Made by a program: the position numbers and the translations under genes. This document shows positions 1-8,361 of a DNA stretch of 17,918 nt, piece by piece. The first letter of the stretch is position 1. Every line of letters begins with the position of its first letter. The notes beneath the pieces were generated by a model. That model worked only from the letters and a program-made list of their open reading frames with translations. It was not told where the DNA came from and made no database searches. The stretch comes from Gnomoniopsis sp. IMI 355080 (taxonomy: Eukaryota > Ascomycota > Sordariomycetes > Diaporthales > Gnomoniaceae): assembly GCA_027946555.1 (NCBI GenBank), contig JAPEVC010000399.1, forward strand, positions 1 to 17,918. Direction: 5' to 3'.

Positions 1-448
1 CTCTTAAAGAGGTTGCTTGTCGCTGGGGAGGTTCCAAGCTACAAGGAAACCATGACAACAACTACAGCTTCTCTTAGGACCGACATTCTGAGTGAACGTG
101 ACAAAGCCAAGCCAGGCTCGTCAACCAAGTTAAAGATATCAACATGGCTGTCGCCTGTGGGTTTCTAGACGTAGGGCATATTCGCATCGATACCTCGTCC
201 ACTTTCTTGGCCGACCAACATGATCATGCTGGTAGCACATGGCACAGGTTGTGAGATAGCCCTCCAAGTCCTTCATGCACATCGATCAGTCCTGGGTCTA
301 TGATCCTGGCAAGTTGTAGTCAAGAATTCTGCGTCACGCGCAACCACGATATACCCATGCGCGATCAGAAACCTTCCGAGCATAGATCGGAGAGTGAAAG
401 GTGACCACGGGAGACATATGGCGAAGGAGCAAGAGTCTCTGGCGCCCG
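1..448. other. left-edge region, no supported gene
   Basis: This stretch lies downstream of the HTH-zinc-finger gene, so it should hold that gene's 3' UTR. A plus-strand frame is open from base 1 to a TAG ending at 168 (55 codons, with an ATG at 52). It could be the last codons of a rightward gene entering from the left, but a 55-codon open stretch is easily random and I recognise no family in it. I see no repeats or RNA genes. Confidence 0.4.
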
Positions 449-1648
449 CTAAGCCACACCCTGCAGAACCTGTGTATTGTCTCCTTGCCAAGCCACATTC
501 AGATCTGGGTCTATGGCCGCCGGAGCAAAATAGGCGGCGCTGTCGTAAAGGAAGCCGTCCGGGATGGCAGCTTCATCGACGTCGGGAAAGAGGATGCTGA
601 ACATGCGCTTCCATCGGGCATGCTCATCGCCCTTGTCGCCCCTCCGAATCTTTTCCTTCTGTTCCTCGTCGCAGCCCTCGTCGGGTGCCCACTCAGCAAG
701 GGCGCAGGGCTCGGGCAACCGCTGATGATATATCAGGACCTTGTTATCGCAGAAAGTCTCCATGCAGCGATTGCATCTGAACTTGGGGTGCATGTGTTGC
801 CGAAAGACGTGTTCCCTGAGAAATTCGGTCAGCGCCCGTTGCGTATGAGCTAGATCCGGGTATTGGGGGCATGAATCTACTTGACGTCTCGCACACTATG
901 CCAACTACTCTGGCAGAACGGCCCATTAATGTATCGTTCTGGATTGTACTTGAAGAACGGACATGCCAGCTTCACAGCGCCTTGAGGTGTCGCGCTGTTT
1001 GCATTCTCTGCCACGTCTTCTTGCACCTGGCCCTGTATGGGCGACTGCAGCTGATGGCCGGGTGTTAGGAAAGACTGGACATCAGGTAAGTGGGCAACAG
1101 TTTCCGGAGATGTTTGCTGCTGTTGCTCCTGTTCCTGTGCCTGCAAATCCGGCCTCGTGTTCTTGTACCCAGGCCTCCGAGCCCTCGCGTGGCCGGCCCT
1201 CGAAAGTTGGCGGCTGATGGTCGACACGGTGACATGAAGGTCGAACTCCTTTTGCAGGAAGTCCTGCACATCTTTAAGCTGGAAGTCGTCATTCTCCTCG
1301 AGGAGGGCGATGATTTTCTATGGGCAGCATCTCGTCAGCTTTCTTGGGGCACAATCTAGCACAAGGCAAGGCAGCGCGTACCTCAAGGTGCCATGGCATC
1401 AGCTTTTGGGCACCCTTGACATTTCTCTCGGGGCTCAAGTGGCCCAGGGTACGGAGCTGTTTGCGACGGCGACTGATGGTGCGCTCGTCGACATCAATAA
1501 TCTTGGCGATGTCGCCATTGGTGAGCTTGGGTGCCTGCAATAGGTGCACCAGCACGTTCTTCTCCGACTTGTCGAGCCGACGCGAGTTTGCTTTCTGCGA
1601 GGTGCTGGATTGGGCGGGAACTGTGGGAGCTGTGGGTTTGGGAGACAT
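449..1648 (-). CDS. tandem HTH (transposase-type) plus fungal zinc-finger protein
   Basis: Three exons are inferred: 1648-1382, 1317-881 and 815-449, giving 356 residues. Intron 1 (1381-1318, 64 nt) has donor GTACGC, a GCTGAC branch and acceptor ATAG. Intron 2 (880-816, 65 nt) has donor GTAGAT, GCTGAC and TCAG. Both joins restore one frame. Residues 28-67 and about 90-132 form two helix-turn-helix units (GDIAKIIDVDERTISRRRK and VTVSTISRQLSR), the pattern of the paired-like N-terminal domain of Tc1/mariner-type transposases. A Gln-rich linker (147-190) follows. Two zinc-finger-like units come next: C208-x15-C224-x12-H237-x4-H242, starting CPFFKYNPERY, and C249-x2-C252-x12-H265-x6-C272. This pair is a widespread fungal arrangement of unknown function. 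No DDE catalytic domain follows. The likely role is sequence-specific DNA binding in the nucleus; that is inference. An in-frame ATG at 1846 would add 66 residues that look like leader sequence. The extreme 3' end (TAG at 449-451) could still be altered by another intron. Confidence 0.75.
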
Positions 1649-2081
1649 CGGGAGACTATATCTATCTATATTGGTTGCGACACAATGATTGCAAAGTAAA
1701 TAGCGAATGGAAACGGCCTGGCTGGAAGGTGTCGTTTGTGGCTGGCTGTCTAACCTAAGAATTGAGACTAGCCTATTAAACGCACGCCTGGAGAAGGGAG
1801 TTATCTCGTTTCTCAGACCACTTCTCGTAGGCTCTGCCGTCAACATACCTCCTACCCAGGGTCTTTACTGTTTTTACAGTCTGCTACGCGCACTGTCGAT
1901 GAGCAGGTCATTACAATGATTTCGGTAGATAGAAAATGCATTTTTGTCTATGATGCGCCGAAATATGTGCCTCTACAAAAGATCCAGGACGCCGATCCCA
2001 TGCTACCAGATGCCTAGCCACACCCTTGATGCCTCCCATTCCAGAACTGCGACGACAAAAGCACAAGTGCACCGACTGCCA
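1649..2081. other. spacer between two leftward genes
   Basis: This spacer should contain the promoter and 5' leader of the HTH-zinc-finger gene and the 3' UTR of the glycosyltransferase-like gene. The frame of the HTH gene stays open upstream to an ATG at 1844-1846, so a longer N-terminus cannot be excluded. I see no RNA gene or convincing repeat. Confidence 0.5.
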
Positions 2082-3734
2082 CTACCAGTAGAATCCCTCA
2101 AAGCCTTGTCCCTCGGTCGCGGGATTCCAATCTCTTTGCAGCCTCCATGCATCCTCTGCCTTGCGGTCAAAGATGTCACAGCCACGGTGGCCCCATTTGT
2201 CGGCAAACACCCGCCGCCCTGTCTCGATCATTGTGTCCAGGCCAACCTGGAAGCCCTCCTGGTCACGGTAGAAAGGCTCACCCTCTCCGCCGCCTTGCCG
2301 CAGCTGCCACATGTTGCGCCACCAGCCGCCGTCAATATACTTGACGGCTTGCATGCGGTACGCGATCTCGACCAGGTGCTCGATCGTCTCGCCCTCCTTG
2401 TCGACCAGTCTTTTCCGCTCGGTCTCAGCCTCCTCGAAATCCAACTGCTTGAGGATGTCGTCTTTGCTTTGCGCCAGCTCTTCCGGGCCCGGATCACCCT
2501 GAAACGTGGCATGAATCCCCGGGACGCGGAAGAATGCGCCGAAATCGTCCAGTACCGTCGAGGTGTCAATGATAATGCCCACTTGCGTGCTGCCTTGGAA
2601 GTATCCCGCCCACTTTTGGCGCAGATAGAAGTCGCAATCTGTTGAGTAGAAGGGAATGTGCGTATCCCAGCCGCCGATATCGAGCACTGCGTCGCGGTGG
2701 ACCAGCGTAAGGTGATCGTACGCGAAAAAGTGGTTCGCCCATTTCGGGATGCCCGGCTGCCGCAGATACCGCAAGATAGCCACGGCGCGCGTATAAAGCG
2801 AGTAGTTGGCGTTCTCAAGGGACTTGTCGTCCAAGTGGGTGCGGAACTCCTTCTCAAAGGAAAAGGCCACCACGTCCTGGTGGGACCAGAAAAACTCGGT
2901 CCAGTCACGATCCAGAGCGATCCAGGAATAGTAATTCTGCAGTTGAGCGAACGTGAGCAGTGTCGGTGTCACAATGACGTTGACGCCCAACATGTGCAAC
3001 TGCGTGTGGTTCAGGTAGAAGGGGTTCTGCAGCGTGAGCAGATTGTCGCGGTTCGAGTACATGACCCCCGTGTTCTCGACAATGTAGATGTCCTCCGCAG
3101 GCCAGCCGGCCGCAATGTACGATGACACGCACTGCAAAAGCTGGGGCCAGTTACGCGTGAAGCCGATCAGCAGTGGTGTCTGCTCGGGGACATGCACCTT
3201 TGGGGGCCGATTGATCTCGGGCACGACCAGCTTCTTTCGCACCTCCTCTACCGGCTGCGAGAGCAAGGGGAAGGGGTCCGGGATGGGCTTCACTGCATCC
3301 TTTGCAGGTTTTGGCGGTGGTTTCTTTTTGGGTTTATAGACATTAGGATCACGCCATGACATGAATTCCTTCGTCAGTGGGTCCATGGGCGGATGCTGCT
3401 GCCGCAGCTCGCTCTGGAGTTGCATCACCTTCTCATTTTGAGGAGCAAAGTCGACTATTGTGGACGATGTGTCTGATGCGCCTCTTGGTGCCGCCGTTGG
3501 CTTTGCAGGTGAGGAGCGTTGCTCTTTGCTCTGTGCGTCATCCTGCGCAGTAGGAAGTAAAATCTCATAGCCGCCATCCTTCATCCACCTGATAATGGAG
3601 GCAGCGCGTGTGGTCTCGTCGGTGGGTGCAAAATGGTGAGAGGTGAGGAAGAAGACGCTGCAGCAGAAGACAGCTAAGACAATCAGGCCCCTAAAGCGGT
3701 ACAGGTTTGACCTGCGGTAAGACATGGCGCTCAT
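2082..3734 (-). CDS. type II membrane glycosyltransferase-like protein
   Basis: A single exon of 550 residues. The short basic N-terminus (YRRSNLYRFR) is followed by one hydrophobic segment (about 16-32), then a Pro/Lys-rich stem (about 130-185) and a globular domain from about 185. This is the layout of a type II Golgi/ER-lumenal enzyme. The globular part reads like a fungal GT-A-fold glycosyltransferase: LLIGFTRNW (189-196), IYIVENTG (216-223), FFWSHQDVVAFS (281-292), LVHRDAVLDIGGWD (344-357) and IPFYSTDCDFYLR (360-372). Either the Asp of HQD (287) or D366-C-D368 could supply metal or nucleotide-sugar binding. Possible N-glycosylation sequons are at N242 and N310. Donor and acceptor sugars cannot be told from sequence. 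A second ATG three codons in (3725) has a better context (GCGCCATGTC), so the protein may start at Met4. It sits 433 bp upstream of the HTH-zinc-finger gene on the same strand, with no evident functional link. Confidence 0.82.
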   Translation of the reverse strand: MSAMSYRRSNLYRFRGLIVLAVFCCSVFFLTSHHFAPTDETTRAASIIRWMKDGGYEILLPTAQDDAQSKEQRSSPAKPTAAPRGASDTSSTIVDFAPQNEKVMQLQSELRQQHPPMDPLTKEFMSWRDPNVYKPKKKPPPKPAKDAVKPIPDPFPLLSQPVEEVRKKLVVPEINRPPKVHVPEQTPLLIGFTRNWPQLLQCVSSYIAAGWPAEDIYIVENTGVMYSNRDNLLTLQNPFYLNHTQLHMLGVNVIVTPTLLTFAQLQNYYSWIALDRDWTEFFWSHQDVVAFSFEKEFRTHLDDKSLENANYSLYTRAVAILRYLRQPGIPKWANHFFAYDHLTLVHRDAVLDIGGWDTHIPFYSTDCDFYLRQKWAGYFQGSTQVGIIIDTSTVLDDFGAFFRVPGIHATFQGDPGPEELAQSKDDILKQLDFEEAETERKRLVDKEGETIEHLVEIAYRMQAVKYIDGGWWRNMWQLRQGGGEGEPFYRDQEGFQVGLDTMIETGRRVFADKWGHRGCDIFDRKAEDAWRLQRDWNPATEGQGFEGFYW

Positions 3735-5453
3735 GTTCCAAGATGCGAGAAGCTGCCCATCTGCGACTGTCGTACTGGTCGCCTCGGTCGCGGAGGCGAG
3801 CGCTTCTTGGTTTTAAACAAAAAGGAAGGGGGAAGTTGTGCTCGACTGTTGAAGCTTCTCCTTTACTGGATATTCGTATCTCAAAAAATCAAGAAACGCT
3901 GCGTTCCAGGGCGGGCTCAGTTGTCAATCTGACCAGCCAGGAGCGTGGAGGTCCGTCCGATATTAGCGAAACCCGGCCAGGGGTCGTTCGCGGAATAAGG
4001 ATGTGCAGCAGTGAGTGAATCGCACAGGTGGGCATGAATGAGGCGCTGAGTAAGTGTTTGGTGAAGCCTCTTGGGGTGTAACAAGAATAAAAGCAGAGCA
4101 GCAGGCAGAGTACGCTTTTTGCTGAGGGCTCCAGTGTTCGAGGTGTGGAGGAGAAACAGATTGCAAGATTCAGCACAGCCATCGAGGACATGAGCTGGTC
4201 GGAAAGCTTGGTGACGACGCCTGCACAAATCATCAGCTCCAACGCTGCAGTCACCAGAATAGCGCACGTCAGCAACCCTGGGGCGCCGTCACTAGAAGTG
4301 TACATCATTGTGGGGCTCACTGCCCATCATATAGCAGTACCAGCATTCTGGTTGGCAGAGGGCTGCGTACGGCCCGCAAGCGACGGCCAAGGACCTGCCA
4401 AAAGTCTTGCAGCAGAGCATGATCTGCACGATCCAGGGGCCCCAAGCAGCTCCTCCTGGTTTTTACAGACAGATTGAACAGGCCAGACATGCGACAGGCT
4501 TGCTAGTAATGTGGCCACCCGGGTCCGAATGGGTCCGTTGGTGGTCCCCTAGCCTAGCAGCCAGTTGGAACCGCTCTTGTTGGTGGATCCAAGACGTTTC
4601 AAAACGGATCAATCAATTTGAACAAATTTAGACATCCCAATCTCAAACACGGCCGGAGAGATTGTGAGGCACCTCACCCACTCTGGCCACTATCGACCGG
4701 AACGGCTGACGACACCGATGAACCTGAGAGTAGATTGCAATACTGAATGTGTGCAGGGCGTTGTCGGTGGCAAGGCCCGTTCAAAGAGTCTAGACCGTGG
4801 CCAGCATGCATGCTTGATAGATATCTGCCGGCACTATTAGGATGGGCTATGTCAACCCTGACAACCCTACAGCTTTTGTCCCGACGTTGTGATTTGACCC
4901 CCGTACTGACTGCATAGGTAGTATGGGCAGTGTTGGGCCCGGGCAGAGGCTTGGCTTCTGACGCTGACCTCACTCATTCTGATCGTGCCCGATTCAGTCC
5001 GGGGAATGACATGGGGGATGCGTGCTCCACTCCTTCTGGAAGCATCTTCTACATCAAATCGATGCTTAGGCATTCGAAAGGCAATCGAGAGGCAGTCGAA
5101 GGATTTGATGTCTAGTTTGCCACGGTTCTCAGACCAGAACAAGTGTGTGACAGGGTGTAGGCAGAGCCGGCAGACCAGTGCCCGCCTGAGTCACCCGTAG
5201 TTATATTTGGACGAGGCGCGCGCCGAAAAAGCTTGTCGATTGTACGAACTGGATAAACAGGGTTTGTGCCGTTCTTGTCGCGAGTGTGCACTGCAGAATC
5301 CCAAGGATCAGCACAACCCAACCAACCTACCAGCCTCGACCAACCTAGCACACTTCCTTAGGATGAACCATAGAGGAGGATTCACACAATCGTCTCAAAA
5401 CCAGGCGGCCACGAAAACGTTTGTTTGGTAATAATTATCACGGTATGGCATGA
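3735..5453. other. long intergenic region, no supported gene
   Basis: This 1.7 kb lies between the 5' end of the glycosyltransferase-like gene and the 3' end of the MutY homologue. Open frames exist, the longest being leftward at 3889-4308 (about 139 codons from its first ATG). None has a recognisable domain, a spliced continuation or convincing composition. A TGAGTCA word (Gcn4/AP-1 type) is at 5187-5193. The 300-500 bp upstream of 3734 should hold the glycosyltransferase promoter. I see no tRNA or transposon ends. Confidence 0.5.
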
Positions 5454-7402
5454 TTAGTTCCATGATGCAGATGCAGCAATCAGTTTCCAGCATTGACGCA
5501 TACCCGTCCCCATAGTCTCCCCCTCCACCAACTCTGGAGTCGCCCAGCGGCGTGGGCAAGGGCCATCAGCCAAGGCGATCTCATCGGAGCTGTTGAGCTG
5601 GAAAAGATGGACATGCATCATCAATTTCAGATGCGAGAAAACCCATGGTACACTACCCAACTCTCCGGCATACTCCAAATCCACCTCAACCGCATTCACG
5701 TCATCGTCCAGATTGAACAAGCCGGTCACAAATTTGCGAGCCCTCTGCTTTCTTAATACTGCAGTAGATTTGCTGGAGTCCGGCAGAATATCGCTTGGAA
5801 ACTCCCACATACCAGCAAGTAGACCTAGTTATGCTCAGTTTGTGATCTCATAACGGTATGTTCGGAGCACTTACCCTTGGCTGGTCGTTTTTGGAGCAAG
5901 TACATGCCGTCGCTTTTACGTTGGATCGCACACACTAGAGTTTCTTGCTCTCGTAAGGCCTTCTTCGCAACTTTGACCGGAAACCTCTGCGCATGACAGG
6001 TGATAATTTTGAGCGCTTCAGGAGAGACCGACTCCCGAGAACTCTTGTCAGTTGTTTTTGGCGGTGCCTTGGGCGTGTTCGGGTTGAAAAAGGACGACAG
6101 TGTCGTCTGCTGCTTCAATTTCTTCGCAGGTTTGAGTTTTGCTGGCTCTTCTGGGGGGTTTGCTGAGAAGGTCTCGCAGATTTGGCATAGGTCCTCAATG
6201 TCCACCAATTTGGGGGACACAATGGTTTCCGAAATGAGCCCTGCCGACTCGGACAGTGTCACTCCTTCTTGATAGGCCCGACATGTCATGGTGATCGGAC
6301 ATTTCGAGCAATCCGGGTTGGGTGTACAAACCGTGCTTCCAAGTTCCATCAAGGCTTGGCCCCATCGCCCAGGTCCATTATTCGGTGCTGGCGTGTCCGT
6401 GTCCTGGCCATTGGGCGCAGCCTCAACCGCGACAATATCCACCAGCGACCTTGCAGCGGCCCAGATGAGGTCAATGACGGCCTTGTCTGTTTTTGTATCG
6501 CCCAATAAGCCCAGCTGCCTGCTCAGCACGCGCAGGACGTTGCCATCGACCATACAGGCAGGACGACCAAAGACGATGGAAGAAATCGCCCCTGCTGTAT
6601 ATGGACCGACGCCTGGGATTTTTGCCTCAAGTTCTTTAGCATCTTCAGGCATCAGACCATCCCACATCGGGTGCTGCACAATGATCTTGCAGGCCTCCAA
6701 GATACGCTTGCAGCGTGAATAGTAGCCTAGCCCTCTCCAAGCGCTCATCACGTCGTCTTCATTAGCCTTTGCCAGGTCGTAAATAGTGGGCCATTTTTCC
6801 ATCCAGCGATTCCAGTAGTCGATGACAGTGGCCACGCGTGTTTGTTGAAGCATGATCTCTGAGATGAAAACCTCGTAAGCACGCTGTGTGAGTGCCTGGC
6901 GAAGTTGAGCCTTATCGTTGTAAGCCGCAGGGTCAATGAACGGCTTCCTCCACGGCATGGAACGGTCGGTATCGACACGATCGTACCAGGCCAGTAGGGC
7001 AGACCGTCCACGCGCGCCGAGCTCTCCTTGAAGCAAAAGGGGCCGGTGGTAGTCGACTGCATGTTGGCGCAAGGGAAATTGGGCAGTTGCCACTTGTTCA
7101 GCTCCCAGAGCTGCTGTGGAAAACAGCCTTTTGTGAAGATCTGAAGCTGATGCGGAAGTCAGACCAGCTTTGGCTTTCTTCAGCCTCTTTGCTGGTAGAG
7201 GACATGGCCGAGCGTCATCTGCCTCTGACGCGTCGCTATCTTGACTCGGACCGCGTTTTTTCGCGACTTTCACAGGCGAAGACCTGGACTTGATTTTGTT
7301 AATGCGTGTTGTTGTGGTTGTTGTTGTTGTCTCTTCATCCGATCCCAACTGCATGCAAATATTTTTGGATGCGAGTAGGGCGCTTTGTCGTCGGGGTGCC
7401 AT
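5454..7402 (-). CDS. MUTYH: A/G-specific adenine DNA glycosylase (MutY/MUTYH)
   Basis: Two exons, 7402-5875 and 5824-5454, give 632 residues. The 50-nt intron (5874-5825, GTAAGT...ACTAG) joins to the family signature KRPAKGLLAGMWEFP. In base-excision repair this enzyme removes adenine mispaired with 8-oxoguanine. The N-terminus is Lys/Arg-rich (likely nuclear localisation) with a run of eight Thr (25-32). The HhH-GPD domain has the catalytic Glu in SEIMLQQT (E182), WRGLGYYSR (222-230), the hairpin IPGVGPYTAGA (262-272) and the catalytic Asp in VDGNVLRVLSR (D286). Four Cys for a 4Fe-4S cluster are at 359, 365, 368 and 374. An interdomain linker carries a PCNA-box-like QTTLSSFF (432-439). The C-terminal NUDIX-like 8-oxoG recognition domain (from about 485) contains WVFSHLKL. 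Both catalytic residues are present, so it should be active. An upstream in-frame ATG at 7483 would add 27 residues; I prefer 7402 for its context (GTCATGG). It is divergent from the helicase gene. Confidence 0.95.
7307..7330 (-). repeat. trinucleotide repeat encoding eight threonines
   Basis: The plus strand reads GTT-type triplets, which are ACA/ACT codons on the coding strand of the MutY homologue (residues 25-32). It lies in the disordered N-terminal tail outside the enzyme domain, so length changes should be tolerated. Confidence 0.8.
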
Positions 7403-8110
7403 GACGGTGCGTTGTTGCGTTGTTGCGGCTCTCCGACTACTTGCACAAATAACGATCTGGTAACAGGGGAATCTTTGGATCATACAAGGCTACCAGGCGA
7501 CAAGATTGCTGTGGCTGCATATGGATCTGGTCTTGGGTTTTGACAAGATGCAATGCAGGTTGGCTATTTGGGACAATTTTTGCTGGTGAGGACATAGTAG
7601 ACAGTACATAGGAAGGTTGCGTTCCCTGCCCAGTATTTGATATTCGCCCGCAGATGCTACTGGGATTTAATTACGTTACAGGCAGATTCTTGGGGGTTCC
7701 CCGGCATCCGCTCGTGAGAGAAGCGTTCATGGGGGTTGAAGAAATTGAACAGAATGGAGATCGTACCATGCTATGTGCGCTGAATGCTAGTGTTTCTTTC
7801 ATTTCAGATCATGTAACCCACATAGCCAACAGTTGTGAGGAAATGCAGGTGAGCTTGTTCCAGTAAGGCTATGGTGGGGTTGATCTCGCTGTGTACGCAC
7901 TTACCTAAGGATGCAAACAACAAGACAGGAGTTTGGAGCAGACAGTCGAGTCCCACGCATCCCAGATTTTATACCTGCTAAATAAAGAAAATATATAATC
8001 TTGCAATTGAATTCAGCTGGCAAATGTCTAGGAGTCGGTGGGTGGGAGGTCGACTACCTCCTGATTGACAAACGAGCATGCAGCTTTGCATAGCCTACAT
8101 GTCGACGTTG

Positions 8111-8185
8111 CTATCCTTCCTTCCACTTTCTTTCCCACTGCATAACCTTTCCTCAATCCCTCCCTCTTCTTCAGCTCCATCTCTG
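8111..8185 (+). promoter_or_regulatory. CT-rich promoter/leader tract of the helicase gene
   Basis: About 75 bases made almost entirely of C and T on the coding strand, roughly 180-250 bp upstream of the helicase ATG. Pyrimidine-rich tracts are common just upstream of transcription starts in filamentous ascomycetes. That this one marks the start site is inference. Confidence 0.5.
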
Positions 8186-8186
8186 C

Positions 8187-8213
8187 ATGAGTGCACACAG
8201 CAACAGTGAGTAG
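8187..8213 (+). promoter_or_regulatory. 8-codon upstream ORF or 5' leader splice donor
   Basis: ATG at 8187 opens an 8-codon frame (MSAHSNSE) ending in TAG at 8211-8213. The same bases contain a GTGAGT donor-like sequence at 8206-8211. The uORF may therefore be translated, or be partly removed by a leader intron. It lies just after the CT-rich tract and 149 bp before the main ATG. Confidence 0.35.
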
Positions 8214-8234
8214 ATATCTACAGTGTTCTCAGCG

Positions 8235-8303
8235 ATGCAGAATTGGTTGGTAGCAGACAATCCCCGACGCTCTGTAGTACACAACCAAACTCGGCCCATT
8301 TGA
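8235..8303 (+). promoter_or_regulatory. 22-codon upstream ORF before the helicase
   Basis: ATG at 8235 opens a 22-codon frame (start MQNWLVADNPRRS) that ends in TGA at 8301-8303, 58 bp before the helicase ATG. It would affect ribosome access only if the transcript starts upstream of it and the leader is not spliced. Confidence 0.35.
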
Positions 8304-8361
8304 CACTAATACCTAATCACACTCACCCTCGTGGCTCGAGAAAACCCACACCACTGCAAAC

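Larger units (their letters stand above)
7403..8361. promoter_or_regulatory. divergent intergenic region (MutY homologue / helicase)
   Basis: About 0.96 kb between the start codons of two divergent genes, so promoters for both must lie here unless they are embedded in neighbouring exons. Visible elements are a 6-bp dyad GGAGGT-5-ACCTCC (8045-8061), a CT-rich tract (8111-8185) and two short upstream ORFs before the helicase start. An open frame at 7654-7866 has no recognisable features and is not called as a gene. Confidence 0.6.

Noticed and set aside
1..168. Plus-strand frame open from the window edge (55 codons)
   Set aside because: Could be the end of a gene to the left, but this length arises by chance in several percent of frames and I recognise no motif.
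401..853. Plus-strand 150-codon frame
   Set aside because: Antisense to exon 3 of the HTH-zinc-finger gene, whose zinc-ligand pattern shows the minus strand is the coding one.
1231..1260. TTCGAA-like words suggesting a tRNA T-loop (also near 13890)
   Set aside because: No matching acceptor or anticodon stems nearby; the first is inside a coding exon.
1944..3125. Long plus-strand frames (233 and 155 codons)
   Set aside because: Antisense shadows of the glycosyltransferase-like gene, which has a transmembrane segment and conserved motifs in one uninterrupted frame.
3889..4308. Leftward frame of about 139 codons with a hydrophobic N-terminal part
   Set aside because: The longer version starts at GTG. 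No domain, no splicing continuation and composition like random sequence; length within chance expectation for a window this size.
7654..7866. Rightward 70-codon frame in the divergent promoter
   Set aside because: Short, no recognisable motif, and lies where promoter sequence is expected.
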